Program-made: the position numbers and the translations under genes
NCBI GenBank assembly: GCA_038230735.1
Contig: JBBRMR010000006.1
Coordinates: 1-64,000, forward strand
Direction: 5' to 3'
Origin: Arcicella sp038230735
GTDB taxonomy: Bacteria > Bacteroidota > Bacteroidia > Cytophagales > Spirosomataceae
DNA length: 64,000 nt
The notes under the pieces: model-generated
Database searches by the model: none
What the model saw: the letters and a program-made list of their open reading frames with translations, nothing else
Told to the model about the DNA's origin: nothing
Shown: one piece after another, positions 44,090 to 52,552 of the stretch
Numbering within the stretch: position 1 is the stretch's first letter
Layout of the letters: each line of letters starts with the position of its first letter

Positions 44090-46270
44090 TTACCGTCCAC
44101 CAGGAGGGCAATTTTGTTTTAGATAATTGGTGAATAAATTTGAAAGATGCTCAAAGGTCCCTTCCCCCTCCGAAATTCGGTGTGAACGGTTGGGGTACGC
44201 CATCATCTGAAATTGCTTTTTATTTTTAATTAATTCATTGATGAGCATTTCAGAATTATTGTAATGCACGTTGTCATCACCCGTGCCATGTATGTATAAA
44301 AGATTGCCTTTCAAGCCTTTTGTATGAGTAATAGGTGAACCTTTCACAAAATCCTCCTTATTTTCTTGGGGCAAACCCATATAACGCTCTTGATAGATAT
44401 TATCGTAAGTTAGTTGATTACCAACTGCCGCAATAGCAATTCCTGTTTTATAGATTTCGGGGTATTGAAACATTAAATTGAGTGTGGCAGTACCACCACC
44501 ACTCCAACCCCAAACCGCCACTCGGCTGGAATCAACATACGACCATTTCAAAACTTCTTTGGCTGCCATTGCTTGGTCTTTAATATTAAGCTGTCCAATT
44601 TTTCGATAAACACTCTTACGCCAAGCCCGTCCCTTTGGGCAAGGCGTTCCACGATTGTCAATTGAGACATACACATACCCATCTTTTGCCAAATTACCTT
44701 TGTATAAAAAATTATTGGTTGCATTAAAGGCATCTCTCACATTTTGCCCCCACGGTTCGGTGTAAACATAAAATATTACGGGGTATTTTTTAGTTTTATC
44801 AAAATTAAGCGGTTTCACTACCCAAGCATCCATCGAAATACCCTCTTCGGTTTTAATAGTCATAAACTCTATGTTAGACTTAGAATTATCGCTTTTAGCA
44901 ATGGCATCATCAACAACATTACTATTCAGCCCTTTGTGGTTTGGCAATGAAATCCATTCACGGATAGTTGGTGTAAAATAATTTGAAAATCTATGCTCCG
45001 CAAAAAGAGCATTTGGCGAAAGGGTATATATATGAGTACCTATTTGATTTTCAGGAGAAATGCGTTCAGCAATACCACTTCCATCTAATTTTGTTCGATA
45101 AAGATATTTTTGAGTAGCATTCATTGGCGAAGCATGGAAATAAATATAGCCATTTGTCTGGTCTATGACATCAATTTCCATCACATCAAACTCGCCTTTG
45201 GTGATGAGTTTTACGGTCTTTCCATCCAAACTAATGCTGTAAAGATGTCGCCAACCATCTTTTTCACTTGCCCATAAAAAGTCCTTGCCATTGTTTAACC
45301 AATCCCAACCACCATTGGCGTAATCTTCATCCCAAAGCGGCAATGTATCAATCCAAGCATCATCTTTTTCCGTGAAAATAGTTTTCACATCGCCCGAATT
45401 AGCATCACAAAGCATAATATTGCTTTCATTTTGTTTACGATTGAGGTGTTGAATAATCACTTGGTCGGTATTGTTTGTCCACTCCATTCGAGGAACATAA
45501 CTTCCTAAAACAACATCCGTTGGAATTTTCATCCATTGCGTATTAGCATCTGAAATATTTACAACCCCAATTTTATACAATGATGGGGCTTCGCCAGCAA
45601 CTGGATATTCAACGGGAATGGCTTTGGGGTAAATTTCAGCGGTATTATCAAGCATCAAATAATCTTTGGTGCTTTCAGCGTTGATTTGCCAATAGGCTAT
45701 TTTTGTACCTTCATTATTCCAGCGGAAACCATCCCGACAAAAAAACTCTTCTTCATACGCCCAGTCGAAAGTTCCATTGATAAGTTTTCTATTTCCACCC
45801 ATTGTCAAGGCTTTTATTTCGCCCGAAACTAAATCTTCCACGTAAATATTGTATTCACTCACATAAGCTACTTTATCACCTTTGGGAGAAATTTTGGCAA
45901 ACATCAATGAAGATTCTGGTTTGCCTTTGCCAATTTGCTTCAAAGATTTAGTTTCAAGGTCGTATAGCCAGTAATCGCCTTTTGTGTTGAGTCGCCAAAC
46001 CTTTTTGGTATTGGTGAATAGTAATATCTTTTTGAAGTCTTTTGAAAAAGAAAAACTATTCAAAGTTGAAGGAGTATTTGTCCCAATCGGTTTTAGGTTA
46101 TCTTTCCCCAACATGAGCATTTTTGTTTTTTCGGGCAAAGTATACTGCATTATTTCCCCTTTTTCAAGGGTAAAATAAGCATTTTCATCCAATGACCATT
46201 GAAGATTTTGGGCTTTAATAATGAACGAAATGAATAATAGGAATGCGAAGATTAAATACTTTTTAAACAT
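44090..46270 (-). CDS. S9 family peptidase (dipeptidyl-peptidase IV-like)
   Basis: A 726-residue exported serine peptidase. A signal peptide (about 1-20) is followed by the beta-propeller (DPPIV N-terminal domain, about 60-460), with repeated WNNEGTKIAYW and blade-like segments. The C-terminal alpha/beta hydrolase has nucleophile elbow WGWSGGG, Asp in YIHGTGDDNVHY and His in YPNRSHRI. The usual Tyr in GWSYGG is Gly here. The Glu pair EE in FDWAYEEEFF, which anchors the substrate amino terminus in DPPIV, is present. It likely removes dipeptides from periplasmic peptides. Confidence 0.88.
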   Translation of the reverse strand: MFKKYLIFAFLLFISFIIKAQNLQWSLDENAYFTLEKGEIMQYTLPEKTKMLMLGKDNLKPIGTNTPSTLNSFSFSKDFKKILLFTNTKKVWRLNTKGDYWLYDLETKSLKQIGKGKPESSLMFAKISPKGDKVAYVSEYNIYVEDLVSGEIKALTMGGNRKLINGTFDWAYEEEFFCRDGFRWNNEGTKIAYWQINAESTKDYLMLDNTAEIYPKAIPVEYPVAGEAPSLYKIGVVNISDANTQWMKIPTDVVLGSYVPRMEWTNNTDQVIIQHLNRKQNESNIMLCDANSGDVKTIFTEKDDAWIDTLPLWDEDYANGGWDWLNNGKDFLWASEKDGWRHLYSISLDGKTVKLITKGEFDVMEIDVIDQTNGYIYFHASPMNATQKYLYRTKLDGSGIAERISPENQIGTHIYTLSPNALFAEHRFSNYFTPTIREWISLPNHKGLNSNVVDDAIAKSDNSKSNIEFMTIKTEEGISMDAWVVKPLNFDKTKKYPVIFYVYTEPWGQNVRDAFNATNNFLYKGNLAKDGYVYVSIDNRGTPCPKGRAWRKSVYRKIGQLNIKDQAMAAKEVLKWSYVDSSRVAVWGWSGGGTATLNLMFQYPEIYKTGIAIAAVGNQLTYDNIYQERYMGLPQENKEDFVKGSPITHTKGLKGNLLYIHGTGDDNVHYNNSEMLINELIKNKKQFQMMAYPNRSHRISEGEGTFEHLSNLFTNYLKQNCPPGGR

Positions 46271-46344
46271 AAAAGATGGGCATTAATGGTTGAATAAGAT
46301 TCTATAAATTATTCTGTAAATTACCAATTTATATTTGAATTTTA

Positions 46345-46406
46345 AATAAATACATAAAACGAAAAGCCATCCCTTTCGGAACAGCTTTTCGTTTTATGTA
46401 TTTATT
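46345..46406 (-). terminator. Long terminator of the pyrophosphatase gene
   Basis: A perfect 23-bp stem (46345-46367 against 46384-46406; inner end CGAAAAGC/GCTTTTCG) with a 16-base loop, 10 bases past the stop codon, with an A/T-rich tail on the minus strand. Confidence 0.85.
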
Positions 46407-46416
46407 CTCTAAAATA

Positions 46417-49089
46417 TTACTTCTTCGTAACTCTGATTGAAGTTCTACGGTTTGCCGCACGACCTTCTTCTGTTTCATTGGAAGCAATTGGATGCTCAAT
46501 TCCGTAGCCTTCTGATTCTACACGAGCATCATCAATTCCCAATTTAATCAGTTCAGATTTCACGGCAGCGGCTCTATCGGCTGATAATTTTAGATTATCA
46601 TTGGCATCACCCGTATTGTCAGTATATCCACCAACTTTCACATTAACGGCTGGAAATGCTTTCAAAATCTCCGCAATATTTTTCAATTGTTCGGCTGATT
46701 CTGGTTTCAATACAGATTTACCCGTTTCAAAAGTCAAACGGTCAAAATCAAACCAAGTAGTTTTATCAACGGCTTTTGATTTATCTTCGATGAATTTCAA
46801 TAAGTTATTTTCAATTCCATTTTCAGGAATATTCAACGTAACTCCCGAAGCCAAAGCCTTATCCATTTTTGCTCCTAAATTTTTGATAGCATCCGAAACT
46901 GGTAATTCAGAAGCTAATTGAGGTGTTGCCATTTCAATATTCATTCCTTCCATTGCTTTTGAAACAGTTTCAGAATTTACAGCAATATAAGGGGCAATTA
47001 CCAAAGAAACGATTGACATCAATTTAATCAAAATGTTCATCGAAGGTCCAGAAGTATCTTTGAAAGGATCTCCAACGGTATCGCCCGTAACCGAAGCCTT
47101 GTGTGGCTCAGATTTTTTGTAATACATTTCACCATCAATCAAAACGCCTTTTTCAAAAGATTTCTTGGCATTATCCCAAGCACCACCAGCGTTAGACTGG
47201 AACAGACCCATCAACACGCCCGAAACCGTAACACCTGCCAATAAACCTCCTAAAACCTCTGGTCCCATTGTAAAACCTACTAAAACTGGCGTAATTAATG
47301 CAATGGCACCTGGCAAAATCATTTGTTTGATTGAAGCCTCCGTTGAAATAGCCACACATTTTTCGTATTCTGGTTCAGCTTTGTATTCCATAATTCCAGG
47401 AATTTCACGGAACTGACGACGAACTTCATTTACCATTTCCATCGCCGCTTTGCCCACTGCTGAAATACATAAAGCACTGAAAATAAAAGGAATCATACCA
47501 CCCACAAATAAACCAGCCAATACATCAGCCTTATAAATATCAATTGCCTTGATTCCTGCAATTCCCACAAAAGCCGCAAAAAGAGCCAACGAAGTCAAAG
47601 CCGCCGAAGCAATAGCAAAACCTTTACCCGTAGCTGCCGTAGTGTTACCTACCGCATCTAAATTATCGGTACGCTCACGAACCTCGGGAGGCAATTGAGA
47701 CATTTCGGCAATACCCCCAGCATTATCCGCAATTGGTCCAAAAGCATCAATGGCTAATTGCATAGCCGTGGTAGCCATCATACCCGCTGCCGCAATAGAA
47801 ACCCCGTAAAGACCAGCAAATTTATACGAAAGTATGATACCAGCCGCCAATACCAAAATTGGCAAAACCGTTGATTCCATACCTACTGCCAAACCACCAA
47901 TAATGTTTGTAGCGTGTCCAGTGCCTGATTTTTCGATAATTGACAACACTGGACGTTTGCCCATTGCCGTATAATATTCCGTAATAATGGACATCAAAGC
48001 ACCCACAACCAAACCAACTACAATGGCAAAGTAAACGCCATTTGACGTAAATTCAAATCCACGAAGGCTAAGATTTTCTGGTAATAAATATTTTACTAAG
48101 AAATACGAAGTAATAAAAGTAATAATTACCGAAGCCCAGTTTCCTAAATTCAAAGCCGCTTGTACCGAAGAGTTTTCATTTTTAATTCGCACTAAAAACG
48201 TAGAAACCAAAGAAGCCAGCAATCCAACACCCGCAATCATCATCGGTAATAAAACAGGAGAATATCCATTGAAATTATCTTGAACACCAATTTCTTGACC
48301 TAAAACCATCGTAGCCAAAATGGTTGCCACATAAGACCCGAATAAATCCGCTCCCATACCAGCCACATCACCCACGTTATCACCCACGTTATCCGCAATG
48401 GTTGCAGGGTTACGAACATCATCTTCGGGAATTCCAGCTTCAACTTTACCCACTAAATCCGCTCCAACGTCGGCAGCTTTTGTATAAATACCTCCACCAA
48501 CACGAGCAAAAAGGGCAATTGATTCAGCTCCCAATGAGAAACCAGCCAATACTTCAATGGCTGTTTTCATTTCGTCTGAAGTCAAAGGCATATCTTTGGC
48601 GAAGTAGTTGTAGAAAATAATGAACAATCCACCAAGCCCTAAAACTGCTAAACCAGCCACACCCATACCCATCACCGAACCAGCCGTAAAAGAAACTTCA
48701 AGAGCTTTTGCTAAGGATGTACGAGCCGCCTGTGCAGTACGAACGTTAGCTTTAGTAGCAATTTTCATTCCGATATATCCTGCCAATGCTGAAAGAAAAG
48801 CACCAATTAAAAAGGCAACGGCAATCAATGGAGAAGAATGAATTGGGTTTTCGGCAGTGCCTTTATTTGAACCCAAAAAGAATAATAAAATAGCGGTAGG
48901 AATAGCAAAATAGGCTAATACTTTCCATTCTGCCTTCAAAAATGCAATCGCACCATCGGCAATATAGCCAGAGAGTTTTTGCATATTTGCATCACCTGCG
49001 GGTTGGTTTGTTACCCATGAGAAACGCCAAGCTGTGTACAGCAATCCGATTATTCCAAAGACTGGAACGTAGTAAATAATGTTATCCAT
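46417..49089 (-). CDS. Membrane pyrophosphatase (K+-dependent type) with C-terminal OmpA domain
   Basis: 890 residues. The first about 715 form a complete ion-pumping pyrophosphatase: catalytic loops DVGADLVGKVEAGIPEDD and NVGDNVGDVAGMGADLFGSY, DAFGPIADNAGGIAEM, and the closing DTVGDPFKDTSGPSMN. GNTTAATGKG, with Ala not Lys, indicates the K+-dependent class. The membrane Glu usual in helix 6 is absent; a Glu lies instead in GAESIALFARVGGG (helix 5), as recalled for Flavobacterium-type H+ pumps. After the last membrane helix a linker leads to an OmpA domain (about 770-890: VGGYTDNTGDAND, SADRAAAVKSEL, EGRAANRRTSIRV), with the peptidoglycan-binding Asp and Arg conserved. Both termini of these pumps face the periplasm, so the pump may be anchored to the cell wall. 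Confidence 0.93.
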   Translation of the reverse strand: MDNIIYYVPVFGIIGLLYTAWRFSWVTNQPAGDANMQKLSGYIADGAIAFLKAEWKVLAYFAIPTAILLFFLGSNKGTAENPIHSSPLIAVAFLIGAFLSALAGYIGMKIATKANVRTAQAARTSLAKALEVSFTAGSVMGMGVAGLAVLGLGGLFIIFYNYFAKDMPLTSDEMKTAIEVLAGFSLGAESIALFARVGGGIYTKAADVGADLVGKVEAGIPEDDVRNPATIADNVGDNVGDVAGMGADLFGSYVATILATMVLGQEIGVQDNFNGYSPVLLPMMIAGVGLLASLVSTFLVRIKNENSSVQAALNLGNWASVIITFITSYFLVKYLLPENLSLRGFEFTSNGVYFAIVVGLVVGALMSIITEYYTAMGKRPVLSIIEKSGTGHATNIIGGLAVGMESTVLPILVLAAGIILSYKFAGLYGVSIAAAGMMATTAMQLAIDAFGPIADNAGGIAEMSQLPPEVRERTDNLDAVGNTTAATGKGFAIASAALTSLALFAAFVGIAGIKAIDIYKADVLAGLFVGGMIPFIFSALCISAVGKAAMEMVNEVRRQFREIPGIMEYKAEPEYEKCVAISTEASIKQMILPGAIALITPVLVGFTMGPEVLGGLLAGVTVSGVLMGLFQSNAGGAWDNAKKSFEKGVLIDGEMYYKKSEPHKASVTGDTVGDPFKDTSGPSMNILIKLMSIVSLVIAPYIAVNSETVSKAMEGMNIEMATPQLASELPVSDAIKNLGAKMDKALASGVTLNIPENGIENNLLKFIEDKSKAVDKTTWFDFDRLTFETGKSVLKPESAEQLKNIAEILKAFPAVNVKVGGYTDNTGDANDNLKLSADRAAAVKSELIKLGIDDARVESEGYGIEHPIASNETEEGRAANRRTSIRVTKK

Positions 49090-49582
49090 TAGTTTTTGTT
49101 AAGGGTTTGTAATGTTTAGAATTTTTGGTTGAATGATTTACTAAATCTAAACGATTGATTTAAAATTATTAAAAGTAAAGATTTATACAAGACTACAAAG
49201 ATACGTTTTTTGAGAGGTTTAATAAAAGCAATTCAAGCACAAAATTGAATTAATCCTATTAAATTGATTATTTTTCAATGATTTTCTTGAAAAAGTAGAA
49301 ATGTATGGATTAAAATATAAGCCTGAATTCAACAAATTGGATAATATGAGCGAAGGCAATATAAAGAAGATTTTTAGGAATCATTGGTCTATTATATCTC
49401 CATTTTGGGGATATTAACAAGCATTAATAAACGTTAATGTTTGTTAATGTGCAAACTGGTACGATAGTTTTAGCGTTTATTAATCAACAAGTCAAAATCA
49501 ACATTGAGTCTGATTTTTGTAAATTATTATTTCTGTACAATTCTTCATGGAATTATATAGATTCACTTAAACCAATAAAATC
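49090..49582. other. 493-bp divergent gap upstream of the pyrophosphatase
   Basis: No gene. It contains the minus-strand promoter box at 49196-49203. At 49421-49490, TTAATAAACGTTAATG, TTTGTTAATG and an inverted GCGTTTATTAATC form a cluster of related half-sites that could bind a regulator of the plus-strand gene at 49583. Confidence 0.5.
49196..49203 (-). promoter_or_regulatory. -7 box of the pyrophosphatase gene
   Basis: On the minus strand TATCTTTG, an exact match to TAnnTTTG, about 107 bases upstream of the ATG, with a T-rich element at about 21 bases further up. Confidence 0.55.
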
Positions 49583-50155
49583 ATGAAAAAGATAACCATT
49601 ATTCTTGCAGCATCAACATTAATGTTTGCTTGCAACGAGACATCCAAAAAGAATTCACAGGATGTCGCTCAAGTTCAGAACGTTGAACAAATAAAGAAAA
49701 TGACCATTGATTCCATGCGTTTGCAAGAACAGATTAAAGATACAAAGCAAGCTGCGATTGATTCGATGAATAATGTAGCAAAAATTGAAAAGGCTAAAAT
49801 CTTTACCATAGACTCTTTGAAAGCGACCAAAAAGGAAACGCAAGTCGTAACAAAATACTCGCATCAAACGGTTAAGAAGGCTAACGATGTAGTGGGATAC
49901 AAAGACAATTCTGAAACCACCACTACTACTACAACTTCAACGCCAGCAAAAGTTTATAAGAAAAAAAGAAGAATCAGTAGAACCGTGGAAGGTGCATTAA
50001 TTGGAGCGGGTGTAGGTGCAATCTCAGGAGCTATAATTGATAAGAATAATCGTGGGAAAGGTGCTATAATTGGAGGAGTAATTGGGGCGGGCGTAGGTGC
50101 TGGTACAGGTGCAATACTTGATAAAAAAGCGAAAAAGAAAGAAATGTACTGGTAG
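49583..50155 (+). CDS. Lipoprotein with glycine-zipper domain
   Basis: A 190-residue protein with a lipoprotein signal: the lipobox ASTLMFAC places the modified Cys at about 17. The middle (about 30-85) is a charged helix with repeated IDSM units (MTIDSMRLQEQ, AAIDSMNN, FTIDSLKA). A Thr-rich linker leads to a C-terminal glycine zipper (GALIGAGVGAISGAIID then IGGVIGAGVGAGTGAILD), a membrane-inserting Gly-x-x-x-Gly repeat. Such proteins may stabilise the envelope. The function is unknown. Confidence 0.75.
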   Translation: MKKITIILAASTLMFACNETSKKNSQDVAQVQNVEQIKKMTIDSMRLQEQIKDTKQAAIDSMNNVAKIEKAKIFTIDSLKATKKETQVVTKYSHQTVKKANDVVGYKDNSETTTTTTTSTPAKVYKKKRRISRTVEGALIGAGVGAISGAIIDKNNRGKGAIIGGVIGAGVGAGTGAILDKKAKKKEMYW

Positions 50156-50163
50156 GCTAAAAA

Positions 50164-50227
50164 GTTATGAGTTTTGAATTATGAGGTGCTTTACAGCAAT
50201 ATAACCTCATAATTCAAAACTCTAATA
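50164..50227. repeat. 18-bp inverted repeat in a convergent gap
   Basis: Arms AGTTTTGAATTATGAGGT (50170-50187) and its complement (50204-50221), extended imperfectly by GTTATG/CTAATAAC. Probably a bidirectional terminator. Confidence 0.75.
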
Positions 50228-50239
50228 ACTACTAATCAT

Positions 50240-50848
50240 TTAAATGCTTCCAATCGGGAAACTCAATCCCAAGGTAATGGCAAATGCATTGTTAGTGATA
50301 TTTACTTTTGGTGCTTGTGTAGCATCGGTTAAACCTAAACCGTAGCGAACATCGAAATTCAGCCAAGTTTTATCCATAACAGCATAATTGAATCCAGCCC
50401 CAAAAGTTAATCCTAATTCGGTACTTTTATAATATAAGTTATTAGGATTCAAATCATTACCATCTTTATTTTTAGCATTCAATAAGAAATTCACGTGCGG
50501 ACCGGCAAAGAATTTTGGTCTGAACGAACCTTGTGTGTTACTACCCGCTAAATAATACGTTGCCAGAATAGGCACTTGAATATAATTTAACCGAATGGTC
50601 TCAGTAGGTGTTGTCAATTTTGCACCCAGTCCATTGTACACTACTTGTACGCCAAGCCCGAACCAGTTTTTACTACTATAATTGAAGAATGCCCCTGCCA
50701 ACAATCCTGCTTTGGATGAAGTATTGGGATAATTGTTTAACGAAGAAATGTTAAGTCCTGCCATTGGACCAAATGATAAGTTTTGAGCATTGCCCATTCG
50801 GCTCATAAAAAAAAGGCTTGTTACCATTAAAAGTGATTTGATTTTCAT
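50240..50848 (-). CDS. Outer-membrane beta-barrel protein (PorT/OmpA-like)
   Basis: A 202-residue protein with a signal peptide (about 1-21, ending RMGNA) and an eight-strand barrel pattern (LSFGPMAGLNISSL at the start, ITLGLSFPIGSI at the end). The family is the porin-family/outer-membrane beta-barrel group of Bacteroidota (PF13568-like). It likely sits in the outer membrane. No function can be assigned. It is convergent with the glycine-zipper lipoprotein gene. Confidence 0.75.
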   Translation of the reverse strand: MKIKSLLMVTSLFFMSRMGNAQNLSFGPMAGLNISSLNNYPNTSSKAGLLAGAFFNYSSKNWFGLGVQVVYNGLGAKLTTPTETIRLNYIQVPILATYYLAGSNTQGSFRPKFFAGPHVNFLLNAKNKDGNDLNPNNLYYKSTELGLTFGAGFNYAVMDKTWLNFDVRYGLGLTDATQAPKVNITNNAFAITLGLSFPIGSI

Positions 50849-50947
50849 ATTTGTAATTGTTTTATTTTTTTTGACAATATGTCAAATGACTACTGCAAAA
50901 AAATATGCCATATCACTTTGGGGAAAATTGGGGAAGGGTTCTAAGCA

Positions 50948-50980
50948 AAAATGCCCTCAAAATAAATTTAAGGGCATTTT
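50948..50980. terminator. Hairpin AAAATGCCCT/AGGGCATTTT
   Basis: A perfect 10-bp stem with a 13-base loop and flanking A/T-rich tails. It is oriented to work on the minus strand after the gene at 51220-51498. A similar arm (AATGCCCTAAATC) ends the window at 63971-64000. Confidence 0.65.
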
Positions 50981-51040
50981 GTTCGATACGATAAAATTGA
51001 GTAAGCATAAGGGAGCATCTAAAAAATAGCATACTATTAC

Positions 51041-51133
51041 TTCTGAATTTGGACTCGTTGGATTAAAGGATTTTTTGAATTGAGTTCAATTTTAATCAGA
51101 AAAATCCTAAATATGACGAATCCAAATTCAGAA
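51041..51133. repeat. Long inverted repeat, TCTGAATTTGGATTCG family copy C
   Basis: Arms TTCTGAATTTGGACTCGT (51041-51058) and ACGAATCCAAATTCAGAA (51116-51133) pair with one G-T mismatch. The interior has AAAATCCTAAA in common with copies A and B. Confidence 0.8.
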
Positions 51134-51219
51134 AAGGGGTATTATATCATTTGAATCATCCCTAATTTTAATTTTGAAAAGTAGACTCTCATTGTCGTTA
51201 TTCAAATTAAGCAACTATT

Positions 51220-51498
51220 TTATTGGCATTTTGCGGCAGCAATTTCTGCATTGTATTGAGCCCTTTGTGCAGTTGTTAAACCTGGGCAACTATCCAGATA
51301 TTTTTTAACGGTTGCAAAATAGGCTTCACAATTTGCCTTGGTTGGACTATTTCCAAAAGTGGTAGCAGCATTTGAAACCAAGGTTGCATTGGCAGCACAA
51401 GCATCAGCTGAAACCACAGGCTCATCTTTTTTACAACCGTAAGACAAAAGAATACCGATTGCTACGATAAAAACAGAAAGTTTAGGGAAATTTTTCAT
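51220..51498 (-). CDS. Small Cys-rich lipoprotein of unknown function
   Basis: A 92-residue protein with a lipoprotein signal; lipobox LLSYGC near residue 22. The mature part has four more Cys (ACAAN, NCEAYF, SCPG, AKCQ) in a short helical domain, so disulfides are likely. No known family. It is monocistronic, with a G/A-poor leader. Envelope location is inferred. Confidence 0.6.
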   Translation of the reverse strand: MKNFPKLSVFIVAIGILLSYGCKKDEPVVSADACAANATLVSNAATTFGNSPTKANCEAYFATVKKYLDSCPGLTTAQRAQYNAEIAAAKCQ

Positions 51499-51607
51499 AA
51501 CGTTGGATTTTTAAAAGTTTAAGGTTTTTTAACCTTGCAAAGTTCTAAAATCATCGTTTTAAATACGTCCCATTTATTAATCTATTAGTACCGATTAATA
51601 AATTACT

Positions 51608-52495
51608 TTATATTTTTGGATAAATAATTCCTTTTGCTGAAAGAAGCGTATTCTTCATCAAAGATACAATTGTCATTGGTCCAACTCCTTTGGGTACAGG
51701 TGTGATGTAGGAACATTTAGGAGCAACTTCATCAAATTTAACGTCTCCTTTCAAGGCAAATCCTGATTTTTTAGTTGAGTCTTCTACCCGTGTTAAACCC
51801 ACATCAATTACTACTGCCCCTTCTTTGATGTATTCAGCTGTAATAAATTCAGGACGACCCAAAGCGGCAATCAAAATATCTGCCGAAGCACACATTTCAG
51901 CCAAATTTTTTGTTTTAGAATGGGTTAATGTTACAGTACAATTCCCCACTTTATGATTCCTTTGCATCAAAATTGACATGGGTAAACCCACAATTTGACT
52001 ACGACCAACAACAACACAATGCTTTCCCGAAGTTTCGATATTGTATTTTTCCAACAAATCTAAAATGCCTTGTGGCGTGGCAGAAATATAGGCAGGAAGT
52101 CCTTTTGCCATTCTTCCAATATTGATAGGATGAAAACCGTCCACGTCCTTACGGAAATCAATTGTTTCCATCACTTTATCAGGATTAATATGGTCAGGAA
52201 GGGGCAATTGAACTATTAAACCATCCATATCATAATTATAATTCACCTTCTGAACTTCCGCTAAAAGCTCTGATTCTGAGATACTTAAATCAAAACGAAG
52301 AAGCGTAGATTTAAAACCTAATTCTTGACAAGATTTCACTTTATTGGCAACATAAGTTTCAGAAGCCCCATTATTTCCCACTAAAATGGCAACTAAATGG
52401 GGCGTTTTTTTCCCATTTGCTTTCATTGCAGCAACTTCAATGGCTATCTCTTTTTTAATCTCATCGGCTGTTGCCTTACCGTCTATAATTTGCAT
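51608..52495 (-). CDS. Bifunctional methylenetetrahydrofolate dehydrogenase/cyclohydrolase FolD
   Basis: A 295-residue enzyme that interconverts 5,10-methylene-THF and 10-formyl-THF with NADP. Signatures: ILVGNNGASETYVANKVKSC with the Lys of the cyclohydrolase site, GLIVQLPLPDHI, DVDGFHPINIGRM, and the Rossmann segment VVVGRSQIVGLPMSILM. The end PVPKGVGPMTI is standard. It lies 39 bp downstream of a cysteine desulfurase on the same strand but has its own promoter, which overlaps the desulfurase 3' end. Confidence 0.96.
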   Translation of the reverse strand: MQIIDGKATADEIKKEIAIEVAAMKANGKKTPHLVAILVGNNGASETYVANKVKSCQELGFKSTLLRFDLSISESELLAEVQKVNYNYDMDGLIVQLPLPDHINPDKVMETIDFRKDVDGFHPINIGRMAKGLPAYISATPQGILDLLEKYNIETSGKHCVVVGRSQIVGLPMSILMQRNHKVGNCTVTLTHSKTKNLAEMCASADILIAALGRPEFITAEYIKEGAVVIDVGLTRVEDSTKKSGFALKGDVKFDEVAPKCSYITPVPKGVGPMTIVSLMKNTLLSAKGIIYPKI

Positions 52496-52521
52496 GGTTG
52501 TTTTTTAGGAAAATTAAGGTG

Positions 52522-52552
52522 CAAAAATACGGCTTTATCTCAACGATTCAAC
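52522..52552 (-). promoter_or_regulatory. Promoter of folD
   Basis: On the minus strand GTTG, a 19-base spacer and TATTTTTG (-7, 52522-52529), an exact match to the consensus, 26 bases before the folD ATG. The -33 box lies in the last codons of the cysteine desulfurase gene. Confidence 0.65.

Larger units (their letters stand above)
50849..51219. other. Gap between two minus-strand genes with hairpin and repeat
   Basis: No credible gene. It holds a terminator-like hairpin AAAATGCCCT/AGGGCATTTT (50948-50980) and repeat copy C (51041-51133). Both could end transcripts from the minus-strand gene at 51220. Confidence 0.5.

Noticed and set aside
50888..51029. Short plus-strand ORF, 47 codons, basic
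   Set aside because: It runs through the hairpin at 50948-50980, has no similarity to anything known to me and no promoter.
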